In this document: piece by piece, positions 17,426 to 25,156 of the stretch
Numbering within the stretch: the stretch's first letter is position 1
Layout: each line of letters begins with the position of its first letter
Origin: Myroides phaeus
Lineage (GTDB): Bacteria > Bacteroidota > Bacteroidia > Flavobacteriales > Flavobacteriaceae
Direction of reading: 5' to 3'
DNA: 64,000 nucleotides
NCBI RefSeq assembly: GCF_009799805.1
Contig: NZ_CP047050.1
Span: 1,998,001-2,062,000 of the forward strand
Position numbers and translations under genes: made by a program
The notes under the pieces: model-generated
What the model saw: the letters and a program-made list of their open reading frames with translations, nothing else
What the model was told of the DNA's origin: nothing
The model's database searches: none

Positions 17426-18697
17426 ATGAGAAGATATTTAATCATTTGTGCTGCTCTATTTGGGGTGTCTTATTTAGGACACGCCCAAGTAGGGATTGGT
17501 ACAAAAACACCTTCTTCTGCTGCAATGCTTGATATTGTATCTGAAGATAAAGGGGTTTTAATACCGCGTGTAGCGCTAAAAAGTAATAAAACTTTTGATC
17601 CAATTAAAGGAGATGCTAAAGCTAATTTAGGGTTGTTGGTTTTTAATACAAAAACTGCTCCTGAAGGTGGTTTGACTGAAGGCTTTTATTTTTGGAATGG
17701 TACAAGTTGGGAGAGAATTGCAAATACATCAGAAATTTTGAGTATCATTGAAAAAAATGATACACAATCTACAGAAAAGATTGTTGAAATTACTACAGTT
17801 GTAGATAACTTAACAGGAAAAGAAGGAGATAAACCTGGTGCATCTGTTGTTTTATACGATAAAGTAGAAAACAAGTTCTATACTCTTATTACTAATAAAG
17901 ATGGTACAGTAGAGAAAGTAGATTTAGATTTGAGTAACGCTATCAAAGGTGCAGAAACAAAGACTTACTTCAAAAAAGGTAAAGTTGAAGAAGATGGAAA
18001 AATGCCAGTTGCAGAAGAGTTGGTTTCATTGGATGCAACAAAGTTGAAAAAAGGACAAATCTTTTATGAATACTTCGGAGAAGAAGTTGATAAGGATGGA
18101 AAGCCTGTTCCTCAGTACATTAATATGACTTCTGATGTTCTAACTACTATTAAGAATAATCAGGAAATTAAGAATGAGATTTTCAATACCGTAAATAACT
18201 TTACAAAGGATGGTGGTAACGTGTATTATGGTGACCACGATGGAAACGATGCTACACCATACGCTCTTTATACGATCGATAATACTGGAAAAAAACATCT
18301 TCTTGATCTAAGTCATACGATTAAAGAGGTTCTTACGAAAGAAACTTCAATAATTGAGGCAGTTAGAGATGGTTTAGGTTATAACATTAGTTCTGATGTT
18401 GTATCCACAGGAAATAAATTTTTTAATAATACAATTTTTACCTTTGGTGCTTATACAGGAATAAGAGAGTTTGACGCTGAAACAGGAGGTGTAGCTATTC
18501 CTCCAGCATACCAAGATAAGAATATTGAGGTTTTAGATATTAGATTGTACAACGAAAAAAATCAAGTAGTAAAAGTAAGTATTACAGATATTGTTGTAGA
18601 AAAATCAAAAATTGAATTTTCTTTAGGTAGTGGCTTGTTTTATACACCTATTGAATCAGGTAATTATAGAGTTGTAGTTGAGTTTATTGTGAAATAA
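17426..18697 (+). CDS. Secreted paralogue of the collagen-like protein
   Basis: 423 residues. A signal peptide (MRRYLIICAALFG, cleavage after GHA) is followed by VGIGTKTPSSAAMLDIV and DKGVLIPRVAL, the same module as in the preceding protein. The middle repeats its layout (TYFKKGKVEEDG, LKKGQIFYEYFGEE, NVYYGDHDGND) and the C-terminus FYTPIESGNYRVVVEF is homologous, but the collagen-like and Gly/Pro-rich linkers are absent. The gene starts 21 nt after the upstream stop and ends in a strong terminator, so the two form an operon. Function unknown. Confidence 0.85.
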   Translation: MRRYLIICAALFGVSYLGHAQVGIGTKTPSSAAMLDIVSEDKGVLIPRVALKSNKTFDPIKGDAKANLGLLVFNTKTAPEGGLTEGFYFWNGTSWERIANTSEILSIIEKNDTQSTEKIVEITTVVDNLTGKEGDKPGASVVLYDKVENKFYTLITNKDGTVEKVDLDLSNAIKGAETKTYFKKGKVEEDGKMPVAEELVSLDATKLKKGQIFYEYFGEEVDKDGKPVPQYINMTSDVLTTIKNNQEIKNEIFNTVNNFTKDGGNVYYGDHDGNDATPYALYTIDNTGKKHLLDLSHTIKEVLTKETSIIEAVRDGLGYNISSDVVSTGNKFFNNTIFTFGAYTGIREFDAETGGVAIPPAYQDKNIEVLDIRLYNEKNQVVKVSITDIVVEKSKIEFSLGSGLFYTPIESGNYRVVVEFIVK

Positions 18698-18737
18698 AAT
18701 AAATTGATTCAACTATATTGACATAATAGTTTGTTAG

Positions 18738-18774
18738 AAAAAAAGCCCCTCACAATTTCGTGAGGGGCTTTTTC
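18738..18774. terminator. Bidirectional terminator between convergent genes
   Basis: Stem AAAAAGCCCCTCAC/GTGAGGGGCTTTTT with a 6-nt loop. Confidence 0.92.
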
Positions 18775-18782
18775 TATTTATT

Positions 18783-19199
18783 TTATCTTGTGAAATAACC
18801 AAAAGGTTTTGTCGTTTGCTTATAAACAAATTTCACATCACCATTCCCAGCTGTATTGGGTACAAGAAAGATAATTTTATCTTCTTTAACTGCTATAATC
18901 TGTGCGGATACATCTCTATCAGATTCAGTAGGAGGGAGTGCTCTTGTTGTATTTCCTATACTTGAAATACTTTTTGTTTGTTCTGGTAATCTTTCAACGA
19001 AAAGGATTTTATAGTCTTTTTCGTCAAAATCTCTAAATCCTTTACCTGTTAAGGCTACTTCATCTCCGACTTTAACGCCACTAAAATCAACTGTGTTAAT
19101 TTCTGGGCCTTCTATTTTTGTTGGTTGTGAAGTATTGTCGTCACTTGAACATCCTGTAACAGCTACTGCCGTTAATAGGAAGAATACTAATTTTTTCAT
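18783..19199 (-). CDS. Small lipoprotein, possible IPT/TIG-like domain
   Basis: 138 residues. MKKLVFFLLTAVAVTGC is a lipoprotein signal with Cys at 17 and the sorting tail SSDDNTSQ. The mature part begins GPEINTVDFSGVKVGDEVAL, then GKGF; this resembles the strand pattern of IPT/TIG immunoglobulin-like domains (position, function and spacing of the VGDxVxLTGxGF block). A single domain of about 100 residues is left. Probably anchored at the outer membrane. The domain call is tentative. Confidence 0.75.
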   Translation of the reverse strand: MKKLVFFLLTAVAVTGCSSDDNTSQPTKIEGPEINTVDFSGVKVGDEVALTGKGFRDFDEKDYKILFVERLPEQTKSISSIGNTTRALPPTESDRDVSAQIIAVKEDKIIFLVPNTAGNGDVKFVYKQTTKPFGYFTR

Positions 19200-19253
19200 C
19201 TTTTAAAGTTTAATGGTTTTGAAAGTTAATAAAAAATAGGGTACAACCTACTT

Positions 19254-19943
19254 TTATTTAAGGTCAATTAGCGCTGTCATAATACTTCTTAAACCTGTTG
19301 TTGCTTTATCTTGCACGGTTATAATCTGCTTGTTGTTGTAAATAGTAGCTGGATTAGGATCAATGTAATAGATTATAGCATCTTGTTTAGCATACTCAAT
19401 CAACGAGGCTGCTGGGTACACTTGAAGTGATGTTCCTATGATAAGGATGATGTCTGCCTTTTCAACGATAGGTAATGCGTTGTTCAATTCTGGTACCATT
19501 TCTCCAAACCATACAATATGTGGTCTTAAGGAGTGTCCTTCTTTGTTTGTAGAATCAGCGTGTAGGTCGTCTTTCCACTCGTAAACAAGGGATTCGTCAA
19601 CCTCACTTCTCACTTTAAAGAGTTCCCCGTGTAAGTGTAGTACATTAGCGTTACCTGCTCTTTCGTGTAAATCATCAACATTTTGTGTGATTACCTGCAC
19701 CTTAAAATGCTCTTGTAAAGCGGTGATATCTTTATGAGCCTGATTGGGTTCACACGTTAATAATTGCTTTCGTCTGTCGTTGTAAAACTGTAAGACAAGC
19801 GCTTTGTTTTGTTCCCATCCCATAGGAGAAGCGACTTCCATAACATCGTGGCCTTCCCACAATCCGTCTGCATCTCTAAATGTCTTAATACCACTTTCAG
19901 CACTTATGCCAGCACCAGATAAGACTACTAAGCTTTTTTCCAT
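19254..19943 (-). CDS. cobB: Sirtuin-type NAD-dependent protein deacylase (CobB-like), zinc site missing
   Basis: 229 residues. NAD-binding and catalytic motifs are complete: GAGISAESGIKTFRD near residues 10-24, TQNVDDLHERAG with the catalytic His in LHLHGELFK near residue 117, VVWFGE-like HIVWFGE, and GTSLQVYPA. FYNDRR near residues 53-58 contains the Tyr-x-x-Arg pair that marks class III sirtuins, which prefer succinyl or malonyl lysine. The four zinc cysteines normally found between LFKVR and RPHIVWFG are all absent, and the protein's only Cys is near residue 63. It would act in the cytoplasm. Divergent from trmH. Confidence 0.9.
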   Translation of the reverse strand: MEKSLVVLSGAGISAESGIKTFRDADGLWEGHDVMEVASPMGWEQNKALVLQFYNDRRKQLLTCEPNQAHKDITALQEHFKVQVITQNVDDLHERAGNANVLHLHGELFKVRSEVDESLVYEWKDDLHADSTNKEGHSLRPHIVWFGEMVPELNNALPIVEKADIILIIGTSLQVYPAASLIEYAKQDAIIYYIDPNPATIYNNKQIITVQDKATTGLRSIMTALIDLK

Positions 19944-19951
19944 AATATTGT

Positions 19952-19959
19952 TACCTTTG
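19952..19959 (+). promoter_or_regulatory. -7 promoter element of trmH
   Basis: TACCTTTG matches TAnnTTTG, 25 nt before the ATG at 19985, in the short divergent gap after the sirtuin start. Confidence 0.4.
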
Positions 19960-19984
19960 CAATTGTCTTAAAAATAAATATAAA

Positions 19985-20677
19985 ATGAATATTTCAGAAA
20001 AGCTATTTCAAGATGTTGATTATTTAGAGTATTTAGAAAGTTTTTTAACTGAGAATAGGGTTGAACGCTTTAAAGAAGTTCTTCAAAATCGTACGAAGCA
20101 TATTACTGTTGTAGCAGAAGATGTATATCAGTTGCACAATACAAGTGCTGTAATGAGAAGCTGTGAGGTATTTGGGGTTCAAGACTTATGTGTGATTGAA
20201 CAAAAGTTTGGAAAGCGAATAGATAAAGAGATTGCGTTAGGCGCTGAGAAGTGGGTTGATATTCATCGTTATAACTCAGTACAAGCGACTATTGATGATA
20301 TCCGCAGTAGAGGATACCAGATTGTAGCGACTACGCCACACGTGGAGGCAAATCACTTAGAAGATTTTGATATTAGTAAACCATCGGCTATTTTCTTTGG
20401 TACTGAAAAGAGCGGGCTATCTCCTGAGATTATTGAGCAAGCAGATGCTTATATTAAGATTCCAATGGTTGGGTTTACAGAGAGTTTAAATATCTCTGTA
20501 TCGGCGGCTATTATTATTCAGAATCTAACAACACGTCTTCGCAATTCACCTATTGATTGGAAGTTGACGGAGGCACAATTGATAGAAAAGAGAATTGATT
20601 GGGCAAGAAAGTCTATTAAAGATATTGACTTTGTAACGGAGCGCTATATTGAAAGTAAAAACAACGAGGCGTTGTAA
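19985..20677 (+). CDS. trmH: TrmH-family tRNA (guanosine-2'-O-)-methyltransferase
   Basis: 230 residues with the SPOUT fold: motif 1 region HNTSAVMRSCEVFG near residue 46, motif 2 AIFFGTEKSGLS near residue 140, and motif 3 IPMVGFTESLNISVSAA near residue 160, which forms the SAM-binding knot. The length and the order of motifs fit TrmH, which 2'-O-methylates G18 in the tRNA D-loop. A basic C-terminal extension (KRIDWARKSIKDID) follows. It is a single-gene unit. Confidence 0.9.
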   Translation: MNISEKLFQDVDYLEYLESFLTENRVERFKEVLQNRTKHITVVAEDVYQLHNTSAVMRSCEVFGVQDLCVIEQKFGKRIDKEIALGAEKWVDIHRYNSVQATIDDIRSRGYQIVATTPHVEANHLEDFDISKPSAIFFGTEKSGLSPEIIEQADAYIKIPMVGFTESLNISVSAAIIIQNLTTRLRNSPIDWKLTEAQLIEKRIDWARKSIKDIDFVTERYIESKNNEAL

Positions 20678-20813
20678 TGGTTGCAGACAAGTTTGTAGCT
20701 TGTTGTAGTTATCAATAACATAACACGGTAATAATTTACAGAGATACGTTAGTATAGGTACCCTATGATAGTGGAGTTAGGCTATATAACGCAATAGATA
20801 TAAAAGAAAAGAT

Positions 20814-20846
20814 GCTTACAATTTAATTATTGTAAGCCTCTTTTTT
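20814..20846. terminator. Terminator hairpin between trmH and the terC-like gene
   Basis: Perfect 9-bp stem GCTTACAAT with a 6-nt loop and a T-rich tail; A-rich DNA on the other side allows use by the convergent gene. Confidence 0.75.
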
Positions 20847-20849
20847 ATG

Positions 20850-21641
20850 TTATTTATCTGCTCTTTTGCGCAGTTTCATATTGATGAATTCAACAATAAG
20901 AGAGAACGCAATAGCGAAGTATAAGTATCCTTTAGGAACAGCACCTATCTCTTGTCCTGCTAATACAGCGTGAGAAATATGCATACTTTCCGTTGTAAGC
21001 ATAAATCCGATTAAGATTAAGAAAGACAATGCTAATATTTGAATAGACGGGTTATTGTTTACAAAGTTTCCAACTGGAATAGCAAACAACATCATAATGG
21101 CAACAGAAACAACTACTGCAGCAATCATAATATACAAAGCTCCTTCAATACCATTGGTCATACCCACCGCAGTTAAAATACTGTCGATAGAGAAGATAAT
21201 GTCAATCATCAAGATTTGTATAATAATGTTCCCAAACGATTTAACCGCTATTTTCTTAGCATCTGGTTTTTCGTCAATAGGTTCTTGGTTGTGCACGTGA
21301 GCCACCTTTTCGTGTATCTCTTTTGTCGATTTGTAAATCAAGAAGATTCCCCCTCCCAAAAGAATTAATGCCTGTCCGTTAAAGTCGGCTGTAAACCAAC
21401 TCCAGTTAATACTGAACAACGGCTCTTTCATTGCGATTAACCACGTTACCCCAAGTAACAAACCAATACGCATAAACATAGCAAGGAAAAGACCGATTTT
21501 AGTAGCCTTCTTTCTTTGTTCTTCTGGCAACTTACCAGTAACGATAGAAATAAAGATTACGTTGTCTATCCCTAAGACTATCTCTAAAAAGGTTAATGTA
21601 ATAAACGCAACAATGGCGTCTGCTGTAAATAGTACTTCCAT
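20850..21641 (-). CDS. TerC-family integral membrane protein
   Basis: 263 residues with seven to nine membrane helices. The TerC signature is complete: LTFLEIVLGIDNVIFIS near residues 15-31 and DIIFSIDSILTAVG near residue 150, each with acidic residues inside a helix that are thought to bind metal ions. Relatives (TerC, Alx, MeeF) take part in tellurite resistance or, as shown for some, manganese export with secreted metalloproteins. No ter operon partner is present here, so a manganese or general metal role is an inference. Confidence 0.9.
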   Translation of the reverse strand: MEVLFTADAIVAFITLTFLEIVLGIDNVIFISIVTGKLPEEQRKKATKIGLFLAMFMRIGLLLGVTWLIAMKEPLFSINWSWFTADFNGQALILLGGGIFLIYKSTKEIHEKVAHVHNQEPIDEKPDAKKIAVKSFGNIIIQILMIDIIFSIDSILTAVGMTNGIEGALYIMIAAVVVSVAIMMLFAIPVGNFVNNNPSIQILALSFLILIGFMLTTESMHISHAVLAGQEIGAVPKGYLYFAIAFSLIVEFINMKLRKRADK

Positions 21642-21660
21642 ATAAGTAGGTCGCTATAAT

Positions 21661-22044
21661 TTATAAGTCAGCTGTTTTTTTAATCGTACCTCTTTCTCTT
21701 CTGGCATCTGTTGTATAACCATATTCAAAAACAGCCGTATTTCCATCCGTTGTAACGATTTTCATACTCACTGCTTTTTTATCAGCCATTGTTTTAGGGT
21801 TTATCTTTTGTAGAATGAACTCACAATCGTTTACCCATCTAATCGTAGCTGTATCCGTCTTACCTTCAAATGTTTCAATCTCCAAACTGTCGGTTCTGAT
21901 AAAAGTAGAAACTTTCTTTTCTCCGTTTATTTCTGCAACGAATTCGAATTTACCAGTTCTGAAATTAGCACAATTTCTTTCTTGTTTATAGCAAGATGTA
22001 AAAATAAATAAAAATGGTAAAAAGTATAATAATTTTGTTTTCAT
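21661..22044 (-). CDS. Small lipoprotein of unknown function
   Basis: 127 residues: MKTKLLYFLPFLFIFTSC is a lipoprotein signal with Cys at 18, followed by YKQERNCANFRTGKFEF and strands such as VSTFIRTDSLEIETFEGKTD and TATIRWVNDCEFIL. Close relatives in flavobacterial genomes are, as I recall, sometimes labelled DNA topoisomerase IV, which cannot be right for a secreted 127-residue protein. The gene starts 2 nt before the next gene on the same strand and probably shares its transcript with the DUF6095 and murQ genes. Confidence 0.8.
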   Translation of the reverse strand: MKTKLLYFLPFLFIFTSCYKQERNCANFRTGKFEFVAEINGEKKVSTFIRTDSLEIETFEGKTDTATIRWVNDCEFILQKINPKTMADKKAVSMKIVTTDGNTAVFEYGYTTDARRERGTIKKTADL

Positions 22045-22046
22045 GT

Positions 22047-22280
22047 TTATTTAGAAAAAAGTGATTTTATAATTGTTTGTAATCCTTTGAAAAAAAGGAG
22101 CATAGATGTAATGCAAATTAAACATCCTAACCCTAACACCACGTAGTAAAACGGGTGAGCTTGGTTTTTGAAAGCACTATTGATTACAAGCGGGCCTAAA
22201 AACATCAAAGGCAAGGTTATCATTAAGTACTTAACTCCTTTTACAAGTAGCTTACGGTCTGTTTTATGTTCTTGTTCCAT
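22047..22280 (-). CDS. DUF6095-type small membrane protein
   Basis: 77 residues with two membrane helices (YLMITLPLMFLGPLVIN near 17-33 and FYYVVLGLGCLICITSMLLF near 44-63) and charged ends. The pattern matches the flavobacterial DUF6095 family, which has no assigned function. Its ATG overlaps the murQ stop codon by one base (TAATG), so it is translationally coupled to murQ. Confidence 0.82.
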   Translation of the reverse strand: MEQEHKTDRKLLVKGVKYLMITLPLMFLGPLVINSAFKNQAHPFYYVVLGLGCLICITSMLLFFKGLQTIIKSLFSK

Positions 22281-23098
22281 TATCTATTATTCTTAAAGTG
22301 TTCAACTGCTGCACGCACATTTTTAAACTCGTCTAATAATGCTTTTGCCACGTCATAGCTTACATTTAGTTCGGCTATAATCATTTGAATTCCCCTTTCA
22401 ATCAGTTTGCTATTGGTCATTTTCATATCCACCATCTTATTGCCTTTTACTCTGCCCAGCTTAATCATAGTAGCAGTAGAGAGCATATTTAAGACCAGTT
22501 TTTGAGCTGTACCTGCTTTCATACGAGAGCTACCGGTAACGAATTCAGGACCTACAACCACTTCAATAGGGAAGTTAGAAACGTGTGCTAATGGACTATT
22601 GGGATTACAGGTAATACAACAAGTAACAATATTGTTTTCCTGGCATTGTTCTAATGCTTTGATAACATAAGGAGTAGTACCAGAAGCGGCAATACCAACC
22701 ACAATATCTTTTGAGGTAATTGTGTGTTGTTGTAAGTCCACCCATCCTTGAAGGGGATTATCTTCTGCGTTTTCAACTGCGTGGCGGATGGCATAATCAC
22801 CCCCGGCAATGATCCCGACTACCAAATTAGGAGAGACTCCATACGTAGGAGGACATTCAGACGCATCTAAAATACCTAATCTACCCGATGTACCTGCTCC
22901 GATGTAGAATAATCTACCCCCATTGCTAAGTTTGTTGACTATTTCATCTACAGCAGGTTCTATTTGAGGAATAGCACGCTCCACTGCTTTAGGAACGCTT
23001 TGGTCTTCTTTGTTCATATTGTCTAAAATCTCGTGTACCGACATTTTATCCAAATCGTTGTAATTAGAAGACTGTTCTGTAATTCTTGTGAAATTCAC
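22280..23098 (-). CDS. murQ: N-acetylmuramic acid 6-phosphate etherase
   Basis: 272 residues from a GTG start (VNFTRITEQSS, the conserved MurQ beginning). An ATG at 23140 would add 14 residues, but a TACTTTTG promoter box (minus strand, 23135-23128) lies between the two starts and favours GTG. The SIS domain carries IGAGTSGRLGILDASECPPT near residue 57, IAGGDYAIRHAVENAED and GIAASGTTPYVI. MurQ cleaves the D-lactyl ether of MurNAc-6-phosphate to give GlcNAc-6-phosphate in cell-wall recycling. Neither anmK nor nagZ is nearby. First gene of a three-gene unit. Confidence 0.93.
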   Translation of the reverse strand: MNFTRITEQSSNYNDLDKMSVHEILDNMNKEDQSVPKAVERAIPQIEPAVDEIVNKLSNGGRLFYIGAGTSGRLGILDASECPPTYGVSPNLVVGIIAGGDYAIRHAVENAEDNPLQGWVDLQQHTITSKDIVVGIAASGTTPYVIKALEQCQENNIVTCCITCNPNSPLAHVSNFPIEVVVGPEFVTGSSRMKAGTAQKLVLNMLSTATMIKLGRVKGNKMVDMKMTNSKLIERGIQMIIAELNVSYDVAKALLDEFKNVRAAVEHFKNNR

Positions 23099-23127
23099 CT
23101 TAATAATGTTCTTAAAATGTGTGTGCA

Positions 23128-23135
23128 CAAAAGTA
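23128..23135 (-). promoter_or_regulatory. -7 promoter element of murQ
   Basis: On the minus strand the sequence is TACTTTTG, a TAnnTTTG match 30 nt before the GTG start. Confidence 0.45.
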
Positions 23136-23248
23136 CACAAAATAGTTTAGTTACTAATGCAGTTATAGTTAGACGTTGATAATAATATAAGGTTAAAAGT
23201 ATTCGCAGATTAAGTAAAAATATATTTTTCAGGTTTGCATAAATAGAC

Positions 23249-23256
23249 TACTTTTG
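23249..23256 (+). promoter_or_regulatory. -7 promoter element of rnpB
   Basis: TACTTTTG matches TAnnTTTG and ends 5 nt before the predicted first base of RNase P RNA, where transcription should start. Confidence 0.6.
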
Positions 23257-23260
23257 TCGC

Positions 23261-23571
23261 GAGCAAACCGCCTTATCGCTACTTCCATTTATGGAAATAG
23301 AGGAAAGTCTGGACACCATAGGGATGCATAATGGATAACACCCATCCGTGGCTTGCCATGAGGACAAGTGCAACAGAAAGTATGTACAGGTAATGCTGTA
23401 GTGAAACCAGGTAAACTCTATGCGGTGAAATGTCATGTATATTTAGCGTTTGAGGGTTCCCGCCCGATGCTTTAGGGGTAGGCAGATAGAGCTATCGAGT
23501 AATTGATAGCCGAGATAAATGATAAGGGTGTGTTTTCGAACACATACAGGATCCGGCTTATAGGTTTGCTC
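23261..23571 (+). ncRNA. rnpB: RNase P RNA, bacterial class A
   Basis: About 311 nt. The ends AGCAAACC and GGTTTGCT pair to form helix P1. Universal conserved core blocks are present: GAGGAAAGTCTGGACACC with ATAGGG (CR-I) near 23300, GACAAGTGCAACAGAAAG (CR-II/III) near 23363, a GGTAAACTC-like stretch, and the 3' core ACAGGATCCGGCTTAT near 23546. It is the ribozyme that cuts the 5' leader from pre-tRNAs. A promoter box is just upstream and a terminator begins about 30 nt after the end. Confidence 0.96.
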
Positions 23572-23603
23572 TTTTTTATTTGTATGTCAGTCATACAGTA
23601 AAC

Positions 23604-23647
23604 AAAAAAAGGAATATTTGAGTAAGTTCAAATATTCCTTTTTTTTA
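23604..23647. terminator. Bidirectional terminator between rnpB and rsmD
   Basis: A stem of about 18 bp including GGAATATTTGA, with long A and T runs on either side and a 6-nt loop. Confidence 0.93.
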
Positions 23648-23667
23648 TGTTTATAGGGGAGAGGTGA

Positions 23668-24243
23668 TTAGTCTAAATCATCTTCATCCTCGTCTTCTTC
23701 AACTGTTTCGTATTCAAAGAAAGTAAACACAGAACCACCATAATTCTTTTCAAAAGAGAAGTAAGGCAAATGGTTTAACGGTGTAAACTTAGAGTGCTCT
23801 ACAACCAACATACCTTGTACGTCTAAAAGGTCATTGGCAAAAACGTCAGTAACGATTTTCTCAAATTGCTCTTGCGTAAAGTCATACGGAGGATCGGCAA
23901 ATACGATATCATAAGAAGCTTTATGTCTTTCTAAGAACTTAAAGATATCTGATTTTAAAGGCGTAATGTTTAATTCAAATTCTTTAGCGGTCTTTTTAAT
24001 AAAGTTAACACACCCAAAATCACCGTCAACACTAACTACTGATTCAGCGCCTCTTGATGCAAATTCGTAACTGATGTTACCTGTTCCTGCAAATAAATCA
24101 AGGATGACTAATTCACCAAAGTTAAAGTGGTTATTCAAAATGTTGAATAGGGATTCCTTGCTCATATCCGTTGTAGGGCGAACTGGCAAGTTTCTTGGAG
24201 GGCTAATGCGTCTTCCTTTTAGTTTTCCTGATATAATTCTCAT
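23668..24243 (-). CDS. rsmD: 16S rRNA (guanine966-N2)-methyltransferase RsmD
   Basis: 191 residues. The start MRIISGKLKGRRI and PVRPTTDMSKESLFNIL is the classic RsmD N-terminus. SAM motif I is ILDLFAGTGNISYEFASRG near residue 47, and the N2-guanine catalytic motif is DPPYDF near residue 117. It modifies G966 of 16S rRNA. An acidic tail (ETVEEDEDEDDLD) ends the protein. The start overlaps the stop of the upstream DUF3822 gene by 4 nt, so the pair is coupled. Confidence 0.94.
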   Translation of the reverse strand: MRIISGKLKGRRISPPRNLPVRPTTDMSKESLFNILNNHFNFGELVILDLFAGTGNISYEFASRGAESVVSVDGDFGCVNFIKKTAKEFELNITPLKSDIFKFLERHKASYDIVFADPPYDFTQEQFEKIVTDVFANDLLDVQGMLVVEHSKFTPLNHLPYFSFEKNYGGSVFTFFEYETVEEDEDEDDLD

Positions 24244-25031
24244 GAATGGAATAAAATGTAATGTTGTTTTGGTACTTGATGATGTAATAATAAATCATCA
24301 CTAATGAAAAACTTATCTTCAATTAGACTTACGTGTCTAACATATTTATAAGCTTGTTGGTAAAAGATATCATCTTGGTCCACGCGGCCCATTAAGAACA
24401 AGGGCGTAACCTCTGGGTCAAGTGATAACTGCTCGTATACAAACAATACAAAGTAGATAAAGTCTTGTGCCGTTTGATATTGAAAAGAGTTGAACAACAC
24501 GAGTTTGCCCTCTTGTACAATGATAATTTCAAAGTGGTCTTTTTGTAAAAAAGCGTAAGCTTGTATCTCTTTAGACTGTTGTGATTTTTTTAAAAGAATT
24601 TCTGTCAACTGTGTATTGATGTTCTGGTATGTAAACGAACCAAACTTGTCAAGCAAGTAGTTGTTGATGTTTACATAAGGCACATAAACATTGTTCATCT
24701 GCGGTTCTGTCATCTCATCAAAGGCAAAGAAGTCAGTAGAAAATACCTTGGTGTTATACTGTAAATACGTTCCCATTGCCTCCTCTTTAAAGAATGCTTG
24801 TGGTACAAACGTATTCAAGGTATTGTCGTGTAAAACAGTTATTTCAGCATATTTTTCTAACAACTCAGGATACTTGGCAAAGATCTTATCTAATTGCTCA
24901 TCCATAGGTTTCAACTGAGAGATAGCCTCAGATGCAAAGTGTGTTATCTCATGAGCTAACATATCTTTTACCACAAACGTAAATTTGTTTAAAGACACCT
25001 GTATTTGTAGTTTATGATAATTCTCTGACAT
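24240..25031 (-). CDS. DUF3822 family protein
   Basis: 263 residues, no membrane helix or signal. The pattern of two actin-like halves (LQIQVSLNKFTFVVKD at the start, then KKSQQSKEIQAYAFLQKDHF and LVLFNSFQYQTAQDFIYFVL in the middle) matches DUF3822, a Bacteroidetes family usually next to rsmD, as here. A distant relation to the ASKHA fold has been suggested for such proteins; function is unknown. It overlaps rsmD by 4 nt. A TAATTTTG box on the minus strand at 25073-25066 may be its promoter. Confidence 0.85.
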   Translation of the reverse strand: MSENYHKLQIQVSLNKFTFVVKDMLAHEITHFASEAISQLKPMDEQLDKIFAKYPELLEKYAEITVLHDNTLNTFVPQAFFKEEAMGTYLQYNTKVFSTDFFAFDEMTEPQMNNVYVPYVNINNYLLDKFGSFTYQNINTQLTEILLKKSQQSKEIQAYAFLQKDHFEIIIVQEGKLVLFNSFQYQTAQDFIYFVLFVYEQLSLDPEVTPLFLMGRVDQDDIFYQQAYKYVRHVSLIEDKFFISDDLLLHHQVPKQHYILFHS

Positions 25032-25117
25032 CGTAAGTTTAAAAATAAAATTGAAATGTGAATAGCAAAATTAAACAATTTTATGGCAATCTTATAGTTA
25101 AGCCCTAAAAAGCTTAG

Positions 25118-25125
25118 TATCTTTG
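25118..25125 (+). promoter_or_regulatory. -7 promoter element of the helicase gene
   Basis: TATCTTTG matches TAnnTTTG, 31 nt before the ATG at 25157. Confidence 0.45.
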
Positions 25126-25156
25126 AAGAATAATATAAATTTGATTCTGTTTTATA

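Noticed and set aside
21661..22044. DNA topoisomerase IV label for the 127-residue protein
   Set aside because: It has a lipoprotein signal and no topoisomerase motif.
23668..25031. Possible antisense genes on the plus strand over rsmD and the DUF3822 gene
   Set aside because: These frames are shadows of well supported genes on the minus strand.
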